This document shows positions 1 through 4,799 of a stretch of 5,324 bases of DNA, piece after piece (the first letter of the stretch is position 1; every line of letters starts with the position of its first letter). The DNA is taken from NCBI GenBank assembly GCA_030043815.1, contig JASHWX010000161.1, positions 1-5,324 on the forward strand, in the 5' to 3' direction. The DNA is from Candidatus Rhabdochlamydia sp. (GTDB lineage Bacteria > Chlamydiota > Chlamydiia > Chlamydiales > Rhabdochlamydiaceae). The position numbers and the translations under genes were made by a program. The notes beneath the pieces are model-generated. The model made no database searches, was not told the origin of the DNA, and saw only the letters and a list, made by a program, of their open reading frames with translations.

Positions 1-453
1 ATAGGAGGACGCCGCGATTATGTGGCTATTGCATCCGGTTATCCTACTCCAATGTGGCAGCCTAGCGCTCCACACGTCACCGTTGGACGGCGTGCGCATA
101 CGCCCCCGCCGCACCCGCAGCCAATCCTTTTGCCAAGCGGCGGACACGGACCTCACGTTCCCGTTGGAGCAGGACACGGGCATGTGCCACCACCACAACC
201 AATCCTTGTGCCAAGCGGCGGACACGGACCTCACGTTCCCGTTGGAGCAGGAAATGGGCATGGGCATGTGCCCCCGCAAACTCAGCCCCCATTAGTATCC
301 TCAGGAGGAGCGCCTCATGTAGGAGTAGGAACTCGGAGCGGAAATGGAGCGGGAGGGCCCACTCCGCCGCAGCCAGCTCCTGCGCCAGTCCAAGGAGGAG
401 GAGCGCCTCGTGTGGCCGTCGGAGGCAGGAGAGGAGCGAGGGACAATCCATAA
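1..453 (+). CDS. C-terminal part of a Gly/Pro/His-rich tandem-repeat protein (5' end outside window)
   Basis: I do not recognise this protein. The frame beginning at base 1 is open to the window edge and runs 150 codons to TAA at 451-453, so this is probably the C-terminal part of a longer protein. It is built from about six degenerate repeats of 19-31 residues. The core is GG-(HG or A)-P-(H/R)-V-x-VG followed by a Gly/Arg/His stretch and PPQP-x-L-x-P. Clear cores are SAPHVTVGRR, GGHGPHVPVGAG (twice), GGAPHVGVGTRSG and GGAPRVAVGGRRG. The C-terminus is basic (GGRRGARDNP). There is no Cys, no membrane segment and almost no acidic residue, so it is probably disordered and positively charged. A GTG at 22 or ATG at 52 could in principle be starts, but the bases before them encode another repeat copy (GGRRDYVAIA), which argues for continuation upstream. 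Function unknown; a surface, secreted or nucleic-acid-binding repeat protein is possible but unsupported. Confidence 0.6.
   Translation: MGGRRDYVAIASGYPTPMWQPSAPHVTVGRRAHTPPPHPQPILLPSGGHGPHVPVGAGHGHVPPPQPILVPSGGHGPHVPVGAGNGHGHVPPQTQPPLVSSGGAPHVGVGTRSGNGAGGPTPPQPAPAPVQGGGAPRVAVGGRRGARDNP
121..282 (+). repeat. Two near-identical 78-bp tandem DNA repeats inside the repeat gene
   Basis: Copy 1 starts at 121 and copy 2 at 199, a period of 78 bp or 26 codons. The first 54 bases of each (121-174 and 199-252) differ at only one position (T130 versus G208). Copy 2 carries six extra bases, adding Gly-His to a GHGH stretch. The other protein repeats in the gene are far more diverged at DNA level. This pair therefore reflects a recent duplication or gene conversion, and is a likely site of length variation between strains. 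Confidence 0.85.
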
Positions 454-519
454 TTTTTCTTTCTCTGTAAAATAGTGAGATGATAAACTCATGTATTATG
501 CAAACCAAGGAGTTTGGAT
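454..519 (+). promoter_or_regulatory. Short intergenic region with weak promoter candidate and strong RBS for the 33-codon gene
   Basis: This 66-bp AT-rich gap separates the repeat gene from the short Lys-rich gene. A TATTAT hexamer at 494-499 could be a -10 element, giving transcription from about 506, but I see no good -35 element at 15-19 bases upstream. A perfect AAGGAG Shine-Dalgarno sequence lies at 507-512, 7 nt before the ATG at 520. I see no hairpin terminator after the repeat gene, so read-through from it into the short gene is also possible. Confidence 0.3.
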
Positions 520-621
520 ATGAGTAAGTCAAGAGATGCAAAAAAGGAAGATCGCAAAAAACCTCAAAAATCTTTGAAAGAAAAACGCTTAGCTAAGCAA
601 GAAAAGAAAAAAGCAAAATAG
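520..621 (+). CDS. 33-residue Lys-rich small protein
   Basis: ATG at 520 and TAG at 619-621 give 33 residues: MSKSRDAKKEDRKKP, then QKSLKEKRLAKQEKKKAK. About 15 residues are Lys or Arg. The protein is therefore strongly basic, without hydrophobic segments, and probably helical or disordered. The start is supported by AAGGAG at 507-512 with 7-nt spacing, one of the best ribosome-binding sites in the window. Small basic proteins with a similar Met-Ser-Lys start and a KKP-x-K-(S/T)-x-KEK core occur as hypothetical proteins in several bacteria, from memory only and with no assigned function that I know of. Binding to nucleic acid or the ribosome is a guess from charge. The gene is followed after 10 bp by the large palindromic element. 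Moderately to fairly sure it is a real gene. Confidence 0.65.
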   Translation: MSKSRDAKKEDRKKPQKSLKEKRLAKQEKKKAK

Positions 622-631
622 ATTTCCTTAC

Positions 632-681
632 AATAATGCCTGATTGTTATACTGCGACCGTTCAAAAAGAGTGAAAATGCC
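632..681 (+). repeat. Left terminal inverted repeat of the palindromic element
   Basis: Left arm of the outer stem. Bases 632-654 pair with 934-957 with one unpaired base on the right arm. Bases 655-675 pair with 913-933 at 17 of 21 positions, and 676-681 pair with 907-912 at 4 of 6. It includes the conserved block TTCAAAAAGAGTGAA (661-675). Confidence 0.85.
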
Positions 682-694
682 AAGGCTGCGAACA

Positions 695-724
695 CTTAGA
701 AAATGTCCATAGACATTTTCTAAG
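695..724. repeat. Hairpin A: 13-bp perfect stem, 4-nt loop
   Basis: CTTAGAAAATGTC (695-707) pairs perfectly with GACATTTTCTAAG (712-724) around the loop CATA. It is flanked by GCTGCGAACACTT (685-697) and AAGGAAAGCAGG (722-733). These flanks recur around hairpin B at 12/13 and 11/12 identity. No T-run follows on either strand, so it is not a classical Rho-independent terminator. Confidence 0.85.
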
Positions 725-804
725 GAAAGCAGGTGAGCGAAGCGAACCGGGCCCGGAGGGGCGCCGTGAATTTGAACCAGGCGAAGCCGGCGCTGCTGCG
801 GACA

Positions 805-838
805 CTTGCAAAAGAGCGGGGGTGCGCTCTTTTGCAAG
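805..838. repeat. Hairpin B: 14-bp perfect stem, 6-nt loop
   Basis: CTTGCAAAAGAGCG (805-818) pairs perfectly with CGCTCTTTTGCAAG (825-838). The flanks GCTGCGGACACTT (795-807) and AAGGGAAGCAGG (836-847) match those of hairpin A. The stem body differs from hairpin A at five of the 13 shared pairs, yet stays fully paired. Confidence 0.85.
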
Positions 839-846
839 GGAAGCAG

Positions 847-868
847 GCTCAACTTGAACAAGTTGAGC
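847..868. repeat. Hairpin C: 9-bp perfect stem, 4-nt loop
   Basis: GCTCAACTT (847-855) pairs with AAGTTGAGC (860-868) around the loop GAAC. It directly follows the GAAGCAGG flank of hairpin B. The equivalent position after hairpin A lacks this stem, suggesting gain or loss of a hairpin module between the two copies. Confidence 0.75.
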
Positions 869-906
869 GATGCAGGCGGGTTAAAATTCACTGGCTGTCC
901 GACGCT

Positions 907-957
907 GGCAGATTCACACTTTTTGAGCGGGAGCAGTATAAACAATCAGGCATTATT
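907..957 (-). repeat. Right terminal inverted repeat of the palindromic element
   Basis: Right arm of the outer stem, the reverse complement of 632-681 with a few mismatches. It ends in CAATCAGGCATTATT (943-957). The last bases of the minus-strand phosphodiesterase gene (stop codon 953-955) lie within this arm, so the element boundary and the gene end overlap. Confidence 0.85.
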
Positions 958-2221
958 TTAATCGCGCGAATAAAAAAATAGACTCCATTTCCTCTGGCGT
1001 CAGTCCCCCATGGGCGGCAAAGAAATGCTGCTCGAAATGGTGCTTTTCATACCACCAGACGCTTTCCTTTATATAGGGAAGGATAACGAGATTGCCAATC
1101 CGTTCACGCAGCCTCCTGGAGGGAGGTTTGGTGCCAAAATAACCTTGATTGATCAATTCCTCTACCTGGACCACTTCAGCAATCCCTTTGAGGTGTTTGA
1201 TTAGACGCACTTGAACCTCCTCAATGCGCTTTTTTTCAATATGCAAGAAAAAATCGCGGCAGGATCCTGCCGGCACAAGAGGGTTTCCCTTCTCGTTTTT
1301 CTCCATCGCATCAGTGATATCAGGCATGAGCTGATTGAGATAAAGCGTTGTCTTAGGATCAACGGGCGACATCCCATGGTCTGCAGTGAACATCACCGCC
1401 GTCTTATTCGGGCATGCGGTCATTTTTTGCCAAAACTTCTTTTCGATGGTATTCCAGCACCCATCGACGGCGGCATCAAAGTGAGGCGAGTGGATGCCGT
1501 GGCGGTGGCCCATGGCGTCGATGTCGCCATGATAGATGTAAAAAAGTGTGGGCGCCTTTAAGGGTTTCATGCATAGCTCGACAAGCTTTTCCAGCCCTTG
1601 GGCAAATTGAGCAAATGGGATGATTTGTGCTCCTGCAAGCATCGCTTGAGAATAAGGCGTATGGGCTATCCCTTCGCTCTGAAGGACGATGCTCTCCACT
1701 CCCCTTTTGGCAAGCTGCTGATAGATCGTCTCGAAAGGAAAGATCTGCTGCGGGGTGATCTTTTCTTTCAAAAGCGTTCCCCCTTCATGGTCCCCGGCAT
1801 TAGAAAAGAGCAGCGGCGCAATCATTCTGTCGACAAGCGGCTCATAATAAAACCATTCATAGATTCCCGTTTCGCCAACTTCTTTTCCCGTATTGAGGCT
1901 TGTGATATGGGCAGCCGTAGTCGAGGGAAACTCTGAGGAAATTTTCGAGCAGACAAATTGATCTAAAAATGGGAATTTTGAAGAGTATTCCTCAAAAAAT
2001 TGCCACCCGAACCCATCGATCACAAACAAGATCGTGCAATCATACTTTTCGTAGCTTCCTCCTACGGCATCCGCTGCAAGCGTTTTTGCCTCCATTCCCG
2101 TGAGCAATTTTGAGAGCGTGGCAGGAATGCAAGAAAAGGCGTAAGACTCATATAAGGGTTTCTTGAAATTCGAGAACCCTTTAGCTTTTTTTAATGCGCT
2201 AAGCGAAGCGTTGTTGATCAT
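953..2221 (-). CDS. Type I phosphodiesterase / nucleotide pyrophosphatase-like protein (alkaline phosphatase superfamily)
   Basis: The 422-residue protein is a predicted metal-dependent phosphodiesterase or phosphatase. All expected two-metal-site motifs are visible. They are Asp69 in ILFVIDGFGW; the nucleophile loop FPSTTAAH with Thr102 (or Thr101); Asp235 and His239 in GDIDAMGHRHG; Asp281-His282 in FTADHGM; and His404 in FAAHGGL. Spacing and length fit the Phosphodiest/NPP family. Substrate cannot be read from sequence; nucleotide-sugar, dinucleotide or phospholipid-type diesters are all possible. There is no signal peptide or membrane segment, so it is probably cytoplasmic. The ATG at 2219-2221 is the only start upstream of Asp69 except Met43. 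AGAGG lies at 2224-2228 but only 2 nt from the ATG, so initiation may be weak. The gene is divergent from the permease operon. Its TAA stop (953-955) lies in the terminal repeat of the palindromic element, but the conserved His404 region is intact, so it does not look damaged. Confidence 0.9.
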   Translation of the reverse strand: MINNASLSALKKAKGFSNFKKPLYESYAFSCIPATLSKLLTGMEAKTLAADAVGGSYEKYDCTILFVIDGFGWQFFEEYSSKFPFLDQFVCSKISSEFPSTTAAHITSLNTGKEVGETGIYEWFYYEPLVDRMIAPLLFSNAGDHEGGTLLKEKITPQQIFPFETIYQQLAKRGVESIVLQSEGIAHTPYSQAMLAGAQIIPFAQFAQGLEKLVELCMKPLKAPTLFYIYHGDIDAMGHRHGIHSPHFDAAVDGCWNTIEKKFWQKMTACPNKTAVMFTADHGMSPVDPKTTLYLNQLMPDITDAMEKNEKGNPLVPAGSCRDFFLHIEKKRIEEVQVRLIKHLKGIAEVVQVEELINQGYFGTKPPSRRLRERIGNLVILPYIKESVWWYEKHHFEQHFFAAHGGLTPEEMESIFLFARLK

Positions 2222-2281
2222 AACCTCTTTTTGCCTTAATATAGACTTTGTTTATTAGTCATTTTTTTAGCAAGGATGGAA
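2222..2281. promoter_or_regulatory. Divergent intergenic promoter region
   Basis: About 60 bp of AT-rich DNA separates two divergent genes and must hold both promoters. For the + operon a plausible sigma70-like pair is TTGCCT (2231-2236) and TATTAG (2253-2258), with a 16-nt spacer and transcription from about 2265. On the minus strand TATATT (plus-strand bases 2238-2243) could be a -10 element, but it has no good -35 partner and would leave only a ~10-nt leader. The two candidate promoters overlap, so mutual interference is possible. These are pattern matches only. Confidence 0.3.
2272..2276 (+). promoter_or_regulatory. Ribosome-binding site deciding the permease start
   Basis: AAGGA at 2272-2276 runs into an ATG at 2276, too close to serve it, but sits 5 nt before the next in-frame ATG at 2282. 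The protein therefore probably starts MASPHLTR at 2282 rather than MEMASPHL at 2276. Confidence 0.6.
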
Positions 2282-3706
2282 ATGGCCTCGCCGCATCTTA
2301 CTCGCACACTCAGTGTCTTTACACTCGCCATGATCAACGTCGCTGCAATCGGCAGCGTAAAAAATTGGCCCGTCACAGCAGAATACGGCTTTGCATCGAT
2401 TTTTTATCTCCTCCTTTCCGCCCTGATTTTCTTCTTGCCCGTCTCGCTCGTTGCTGCCGAGCTTGCGACAGGATGGCCGAAGAGCGGCGGGGTTTTCATC
2501 TGGGTCAAAGAAGCCTTTGGGCATCGAACGGGATTTTTAGCGATTTGGATGCTGTGGATCGAAAATGTGATCTGGTACCCTACCGTGCTCTCTTTCATCG
2601 CAGCGACCGTTGCCTATATCTTTAATCCGGCGATGGCCAGCAACACCACATATACGCTCATCGTCATCCTGGGCTCATTTTGGACTGCGACATTTGCCAA
2701 TTTACTCGGCATGCGCGTGTCCGGGATGATCAGCTCGGCCAGTGTCATTTTGGGTTCATTCATTCCTGGGGGATTGATCATTTTGCTCGGCCTCATTTGG
2801 TATTTCACCGGAAAGCCGCTTCAAATTTCCATGACATGGGACAGTTTGATCCCCAATATGGGATCTATCGAGCAGCTGGTCTTTTTTACAGGAATTCTGC
2901 TTTCTTTGTGCGGAATGGAGATGTCCGCGATCCATGCTAGAGATGTCCGCCACCCGCAAAAGGACTATCCTAAAGCGATTCTTCTGTCCGCAATCTTGAT
3001 CATCGGCATGTCGGTCTTGGGCGTGCTCGCCATTGCCAGCGTCATTCCCCAAAAGCAAATCAGCCTCGTCGCGGGATCGATGCAGGCCTTCTCTTATTTC
3101 GTCAATGCTTACAACCTCACTTGGCTCACGCCGATCATCGCAGCGCTCATCGCCATCGGCGCGTTCGGTTCGCTTAGCACATGGGTAATCGGCCCGACGA
3201 AAGGCCTTCTCGCCGCTGCCCGCGATGGAGATCTTCCCCCTTATTTTCGGGGCATTAACAACAAAGGGATGCCTAGGCGCCTTCTCATCGTTCAGGCGAT
3301 CGTTGTCAGCCTTTTATCCCTTCTTTTTGTCTTCATGCCCTCGGTGAGCAGCGCATTTTGGATCCTGTCGGCCGTCGTCTCGGAGCTTTATCTCATCATG
3401 TATGTGCTGATGTTTGCCTCAGCGATCAAGCTCCGCTACAAGAGGCCCGATGTTGAGCGCCCCTACAAAATCCCGGGGGGCAAGTGGGGAATTTGGATTG
3501 TCGCCGGAATTGGGATACTCAGTGCGTTATTGACGATGTTCATCGGCTTTTTCCCGCCCGCCCAAATCCAGACGGGAAATACCGTGTTCTATGTCATGTT
3601 TGTCATTTTGGCCGTCGTTTTGGCCCTTTTTGCCCCATCGCTGATTTTGTTATTTCAAAAACCCGAATGGAAAAAACAACTTAGTCATGAAAAGGAGAGA
3701 ATTTAA
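2282..3706 (+). CDS. GadC-like amino-acid antiporter (APC superfamily)
   Basis: Inner-membrane amino-acid exchanger of the APC superfamily, closest by eye to the glutamate:GABA antiporter group. There are about 12 hydrophobic segments. Counted from the upstream ATG at 2276, they lie near residues 11-28, 40-61, 85-116, 124-142, 151-177, 201-220, 233-256, 283-305, 335-354, 360-383, 405-426 and 436-460. Family-like blocks are ELATGWPKSGGVFIWV, the stretch GMEMSAIHARDVRHPQKDYP, SVIPQKQISLVAGSMQAFSYF cut short here at MQAF, STWVIGPTKGLLAAA, and KIPGGKWG. E. coli GadC is about 511 residues and has a C-terminal plug that closes the pore at neutral pH. This protein ends about 16 residues after the last helix and lacks that plug. 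Substrate is not certain: glutamate/GABA or another amino-acid/amine pair. It heads a three-gene operon, and its TAA overlaps the next ATG by one base. Confidence 0.88.
   Translation: MASPHLTRTLSVFTLAMINVAAIGSVKNWPVTAEYGFASIFYLLLSALIFFLPVSLVAAELATGWPKSGGVFIWVKEAFGHRTGFLAIWMLWIENVIWYPTVLSFIAATVAYIFNPAMASNTTYTLIVILGSFWTATFANLLGMRVSGMISSASVILGSFIPGGLIILLGLIWYFTGKPLQISMTWDSLIPNMGSIEQLVFFTGILLSLCGMEMSAIHARDVRHPQKDYPKAILLSAILIIGMSVLGVLAIASVIPQKQISLVAGSMQAFSYFVNAYNLTWLTPIIAALIAIGAFGSLSTWVIGPTKGLLAAARDGDLPPYFRGINNKGMPRRLLIVQAIVVSLLSLLFVFMPSVSSAFWILSAVVSELYLIMYVLMFASAIKLRYKRPDVERPYKIPGGKWGIWIVAGIGILSALLTMFIGFFPPAQIQTGNTVFYVMFVILAVVLALFAPSLILLFQKPEWKKQLSHEKERI
3692..3697 (+). promoter_or_regulatory. 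Ribosome-binding site for the 115-residue protein, inside the permease gene
   Basis: AAGGAG lies 8 nt before the ATG at 3706, within the last codons of the permease. Together with the TAATG stop-start overlap it fixes the start and suggests coupled translation. Confidence 0.75.
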
Positions 3707-4053
3707 TGCCTTTGCCTCATAATTTCGCAGGTGCTCCCAATGAAGAGCCTCATCGTTATTTTCGCAATGTCTGCATCCAAGTGAAAAAAGTGGTAAAAAA
3801 CTCAAAAGATGTTGAGGAATTACAGCAAGAGATGGACCGGTTCATCGATGCGAGCAAACAGATGAACTGGCACACAAAAAACACTGGCGTCTATCACAAA
3901 GACGATGGAGAAAAGGCGACTAAAAAAGTGATGTCCGAATACATCCGCTACGTCGACGGCATCCTAAAAAATGCAGGATCGCCAAACCCGCAAGACCTCC
4001 TCGATGCGTTGACAGAAGTGGAGAGGCTGATCGACAACTTAAAAGCGACATGA
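3706..4053 (+). CDS. Unknown 115-residue, mostly helical protein
   Basis: I do not recognise this protein. It has no signal peptide, no membrane segment and one Cys. A charged amphipathic helix-rich pattern runs from about residue 17 to the end, for example VEELQQEMDRFIDASKQMN (residues 36-54) and DLLDALTEVERLIDNLK (97-113). A charged loop near residues 60-72 (GVYHKDDGEKATKK) separates the two halves, which is compatible with a small helical bundle. The start is fixed by AAGGAG 8 nt upstream and by the TAATG junction with the permease. The end overlaps the methyltransferase start as ATGA. Its position in a tight operon argues that it is expressed. A role with the transporter or methyltransferase is only an inference from location. 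Confidence 0.8.
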   Translation: MPLPHNFAGAPNEEPHRYFRNVCIQVKKVVKNSKDVEELQQEMDRFIDASKQMNWHTKNTGVYHKDDGEKATKKVMSEYIRYVDGILKNAGSPNPQDLLDALTEVERLIDNLKAT

Positions 4054-4799
4054 TGGATACTTCTTGGGAAACCTCTTCGAGCTGGTATGATAAGATCGTC
4101 GGAGCCAAAGGGCATTACTACCACCAACAAGTGATCATTCCAGGGGTCTTGCGCTTGTTGGAAAGGGAGAAAAAAGCTCAGCCGCACATCCTCGATCTCG
4201 CATGCGGCCAGGGTGTCCTTGCCCGCCATCTACCCAAAGGGATGAAATACCTTGGCATCGATGCCTCGGAATCGCTCATCAATAGCGCAAAAAGTTATAC
4301 CTCCCACTCCTTCTTTATGCACGATTTGGCCCACCCGCTCGACCTCCCCTACAAAGAATTTTCCCATGCGACGTGCATCTTGGCCATTCAAAACCTGTCC
4401 AATCTCCTGCCTTTATTCCGCACAGCCTTTTCTCATTTGCGAAAAGCTTCCCCCTTCATCATCGTCCTCAATCATCCCTGCTTCCGCATTCCCCGCCAAT
4501 CGAGCTGGGGCATCGACGAGCAGAAAAAGCTCCAATACCGGCGCATCGACCGCTACATGACCCCGCTCAAAATCCCCATCCAGACCACGCCGAGCAAGCA
4601 CGAGCAATCAGAGACCACCACATCGTTCCACCATCCCTTATCATTTTACACCGTTCAATTGAAAGCAGCCGGCTTCACGCTCGATTTGATCGAAGAATGG
4701 TGCTCGGATAAAAAAAGCGCAGGCAAAACAGCTGCAATGGAAAACCGCAGCCGCCAGGAATTTCCCCTATTCATGACCCTTGTCGCTAGAAAACCCTAA
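4050..4799 (+). CDS. Class I SAM-dependent methyltransferase
   Basis: Predicted soluble 249-residue methyltransferase with a Rossmann-like SAM-binding fold. Motif I is HILDLACGQGVLA (residues 46-58, with Asp49, Gly53 and Gly55). Strand 2 ends in YLGIDAS, with Asp71 expected to bind the SAM ribose. HDLAHPLDLP (91-100) matches the acidic adenine-contact region, and ATCILAIQNLSN (107-118) the motif after strand 4. The block LNHPCFRIPRQSSWGIDE (140-157), before an RRIDRYM stretch, resembles the substrate-side region of small-molecule methyltransferases, but the substrate cannot be named. The ATG at 4050 overlaps the preceding stop as ATGA. A second ATG at 4053 is also possible. No Shine-Dalgarno sequence lies at normal distance (GAGAGG at 4021-4026 is too far), so translation probably depends on coupling. 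The 3' end overlaps the convergent thioesterase gene by 33 bp. Confidence 0.88.
   Translation: MMDTSWETSSSWYDKIVGAKGHYYHQQVIIPGVLRLLEREKKAQPHILDLACGQGVLARHLPKGMKYLGIDASESLINSAKSYTSHSFFMHDLAHPLDLPYKEFSHATCILAIQNLSNLLPLFRTAFSHLRKASPFIIVLNHPCFRIPRQSSWGIDEQKKLQYRRIDRYMTPLKIPIQTTPSKHEQSETTTSFHHPLSFYTVQLKAAGFTLDLIEEWCSDKKSAGKTAAMENRSRQEFPLFMTLVARKP

Larger units (their letters stand above)
632..957. repeat. 326-bp imperfect palindromic element with terminal inverted repeats (MITE/BIME-like or structured RNA)
   Basis: The ends are inverted copies: AATAATGCCTGATTGT at the left (from 632) recurs as its reverse complement ending at 957. The outermost 23/24 bases match apart from one inserted base. Matching then continues inward to about 681 on the left and 907 on the right, about 44 of 50 positions by eye. 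Inside lie hairpin A (695-724), an inner inverted repeat (766-778 with 879-891, 12/13) enclosing hairpin B (805-838) and hairpin C (847-868), and a self-complementary CCGGGCCCGG at 747-756. The element holds no transposase and no credible gene. It occupies nearly the whole gap between two convergent genes, where it could act as a bidirectional 3'-end structure. No clear target-site duplication is visible (left flank CTTAC, right flank TTAAT). A folded non-coding RNA is an alternative reading. Confidence 0.8.

Noticed and set aside
121..282. CRISPR-like array
   Set aside because: Repeats are directly adjacent with no unique spacers and are in a coding frame.
20..295. 91-codon plus-strand frame starting at the ATG at 20
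   Set aside because: It is out of frame with the repeat gene and stops mid-repeat. The apparent Shine-Dalgarno sequence is explained by the Gly-Gly codons of the repeat, and the frame at base 1 runs on to 453.
77..541. 154-codon minus-strand open frame opposite the repeat gene
   Set aside because: It is antisense to the repeat protein and to the short Lys-rich gene. Its Leu/Ala/Arg runs are by-products of the GC-rich repeats, and the 78-bp period keeps every frame open.
695..724. Rho-independent terminator at hairpin A
   Set aside because: The stem is strong, but neither strand has a T-run directly after it.
685..891. tRNA or tmRNA-like gene suggested by the clover-like fold
   Set aside because: There is no acceptor stem with CCA context, no TTCGA-type T-loop and no anticodon arm of normal size. 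Stems are longer than in tRNA.
628..945. 105-codon minus-strand frame inside the palindrome
   Set aside because: It is confined to the element and explained by its inverted arms, with no similarity to a known family that I recognise.
733..981. 82-codon plus-strand frame inside the palindrome
   Set aside because: It begins with GTG without a proper ribosome-binding site and overlaps the end of the phosphodiesterase gene. Its content follows from the inverted repeat structure.
1010..1936. Several plus-strand open frames of 64-116 codons opposite the phosphodiesterase gene
   Set aside because: They are antisense to a gene with all catalytic motifs intact and show no family features.
2276..2281. 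Permease start at the ATG at 2276
   Set aside because: The AAGGA sequence overlaps this ATG, so it cannot serve it. The ATG at 2282 has proper spacing.
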